Shown piece after piece: positions 63,601 through 64,000 of a stretch of DNA of 64,000 nucleotides. The DNA lies in the NCBI GenBank assembly GCA_035079385.1, contig JAVHKY010000046.1, positions 1,116,001 to 1,180,000 of the forward strand. Direction: 5' to 3'. Positions within the stretch are counted from its first letter, which is position 1, and each line of letters starts with the position of its first letter. The notes below the pieces were generated by a model. The model was not told the DNA's origin and did not search any database. It worked only from the letters and a program-made list of their open reading frames with translations. The position numbers and the translations under genes are program-made. The DNA comes from Aspidiotus rigidus (lineage: Eukaryota; Arthropoda; Insecta; Hemiptera; Diaspididae).

Positions 63601-64000
63601 TGTACAGAGCCGTAAGAGCTAAATCTTGCTTATTCAATTTAGTTGAGTTTTTTTGCCACGTAATAAAGCATCATACACCTGTTGGCTGTGAAAACTTCTC
63701 ATTACCAGTCATATAATGATTGAAAAAATTCGACGTTTATTGGATACGTTAAACAAACGTTGCACGTAAGCGATGGATTGAATAATTAGCCGTGTATTTT
63801 ATAATTACTGCGTTATGCAGGTATGCATAGCATTTTTTTTTTTTTTTTTTTTTCTACATTATCGCATTAGGCTCGTAGCCTGAACACTGGGGAGTAATGT
63901 TGAAATTCAGGTAAAGACAAAGTGGAAGTTTCATTGGCCATTTCAATTTTCCTCATCTATGTTTTGATTTTTGTCATTATCGACTTCATAATATCTTACT
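63601..64000. other. No gene seen
   Basis: AT-rich with a long poly-T run near 63833-63854. Confidence 0.45.

Overview
The window is animal nuclear DNA, most likely from an insect. It is AT-rich, full of non-LTR retrotransposons, Penelope-like elements (PLEs), hAT elements and microsatellites, and it carries one multi-exon host gene with GT-AG introns. The R1-clade retrotransposon is an arthropod type. The species cannot be fixed from the sequence; a sap-feeding hemipteran is only a guess.

Host gene. One gene is read confidently: the plus-strand orthologue of Discs large homolog 5 (Dlg5), a polarity scaffold of the MAGUK family. I could join 27 exons between 15704 and 43623, and every exon phase matches the next, giving a 1,701-residue model: coiled coil, four PDZ domains, SH3 and a guanylate-kinase-like domain. 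Several large introns hold transposons: intron 11 (8.7 kb), intron 14 (5 kb) and intron 16 (3.4 kb).

Left flank (1-15.7 kb). A near full-length R1-clade element lies on the minus strand. Its ORF1 and ORF2 are joined by a TAATG stop/start overlap, and ORF2 is broken by one apparent 1-nt insertion. Its 3' end abuts an (AAT)n tract. It is followed by a 5'-truncated LINE with a C-terminal CCHC and PD-D endonuclease region, flanked by (AAT)n on both sides, and then by a second, truncated R1 copy. Several small non-autonomous elements follow, some with hAT-type 8-bp target duplications and short subterminal motif repeats.

Inside Dlg5. Intron 11 holds a Penelope-like foldback split by a 2.5-kb hAT element with a perfect 8-bp target duplication; the hAT transposase has one in-frame stop. 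Intron 14 holds a decayed MULE transposase between 119-bp direct repeats, plus a PLE remnant. Intron 16 holds a hAT-type MITE, a minisatellite and a long (TC)n/(CA)n tract.

Right flank (43.6-64 kb). There are three more PLE copies, two of them foldbacks in which the 3' end is present at both termini in opposite orientation. Other contents are a decayed R1 copy, a repeat-rich zone with 0.3-kb direct duplications, a dispersed minisatellite-bearing repeat, and an uninterrupted 935-codon LINE ORF2 on the minus strand.

The most interesting theme is the set of hammerhead-ribozyme-like motifs at PLE ends. Some have a complete conserved core, and one pair sits in mirror-image arms of a PLE foldback.
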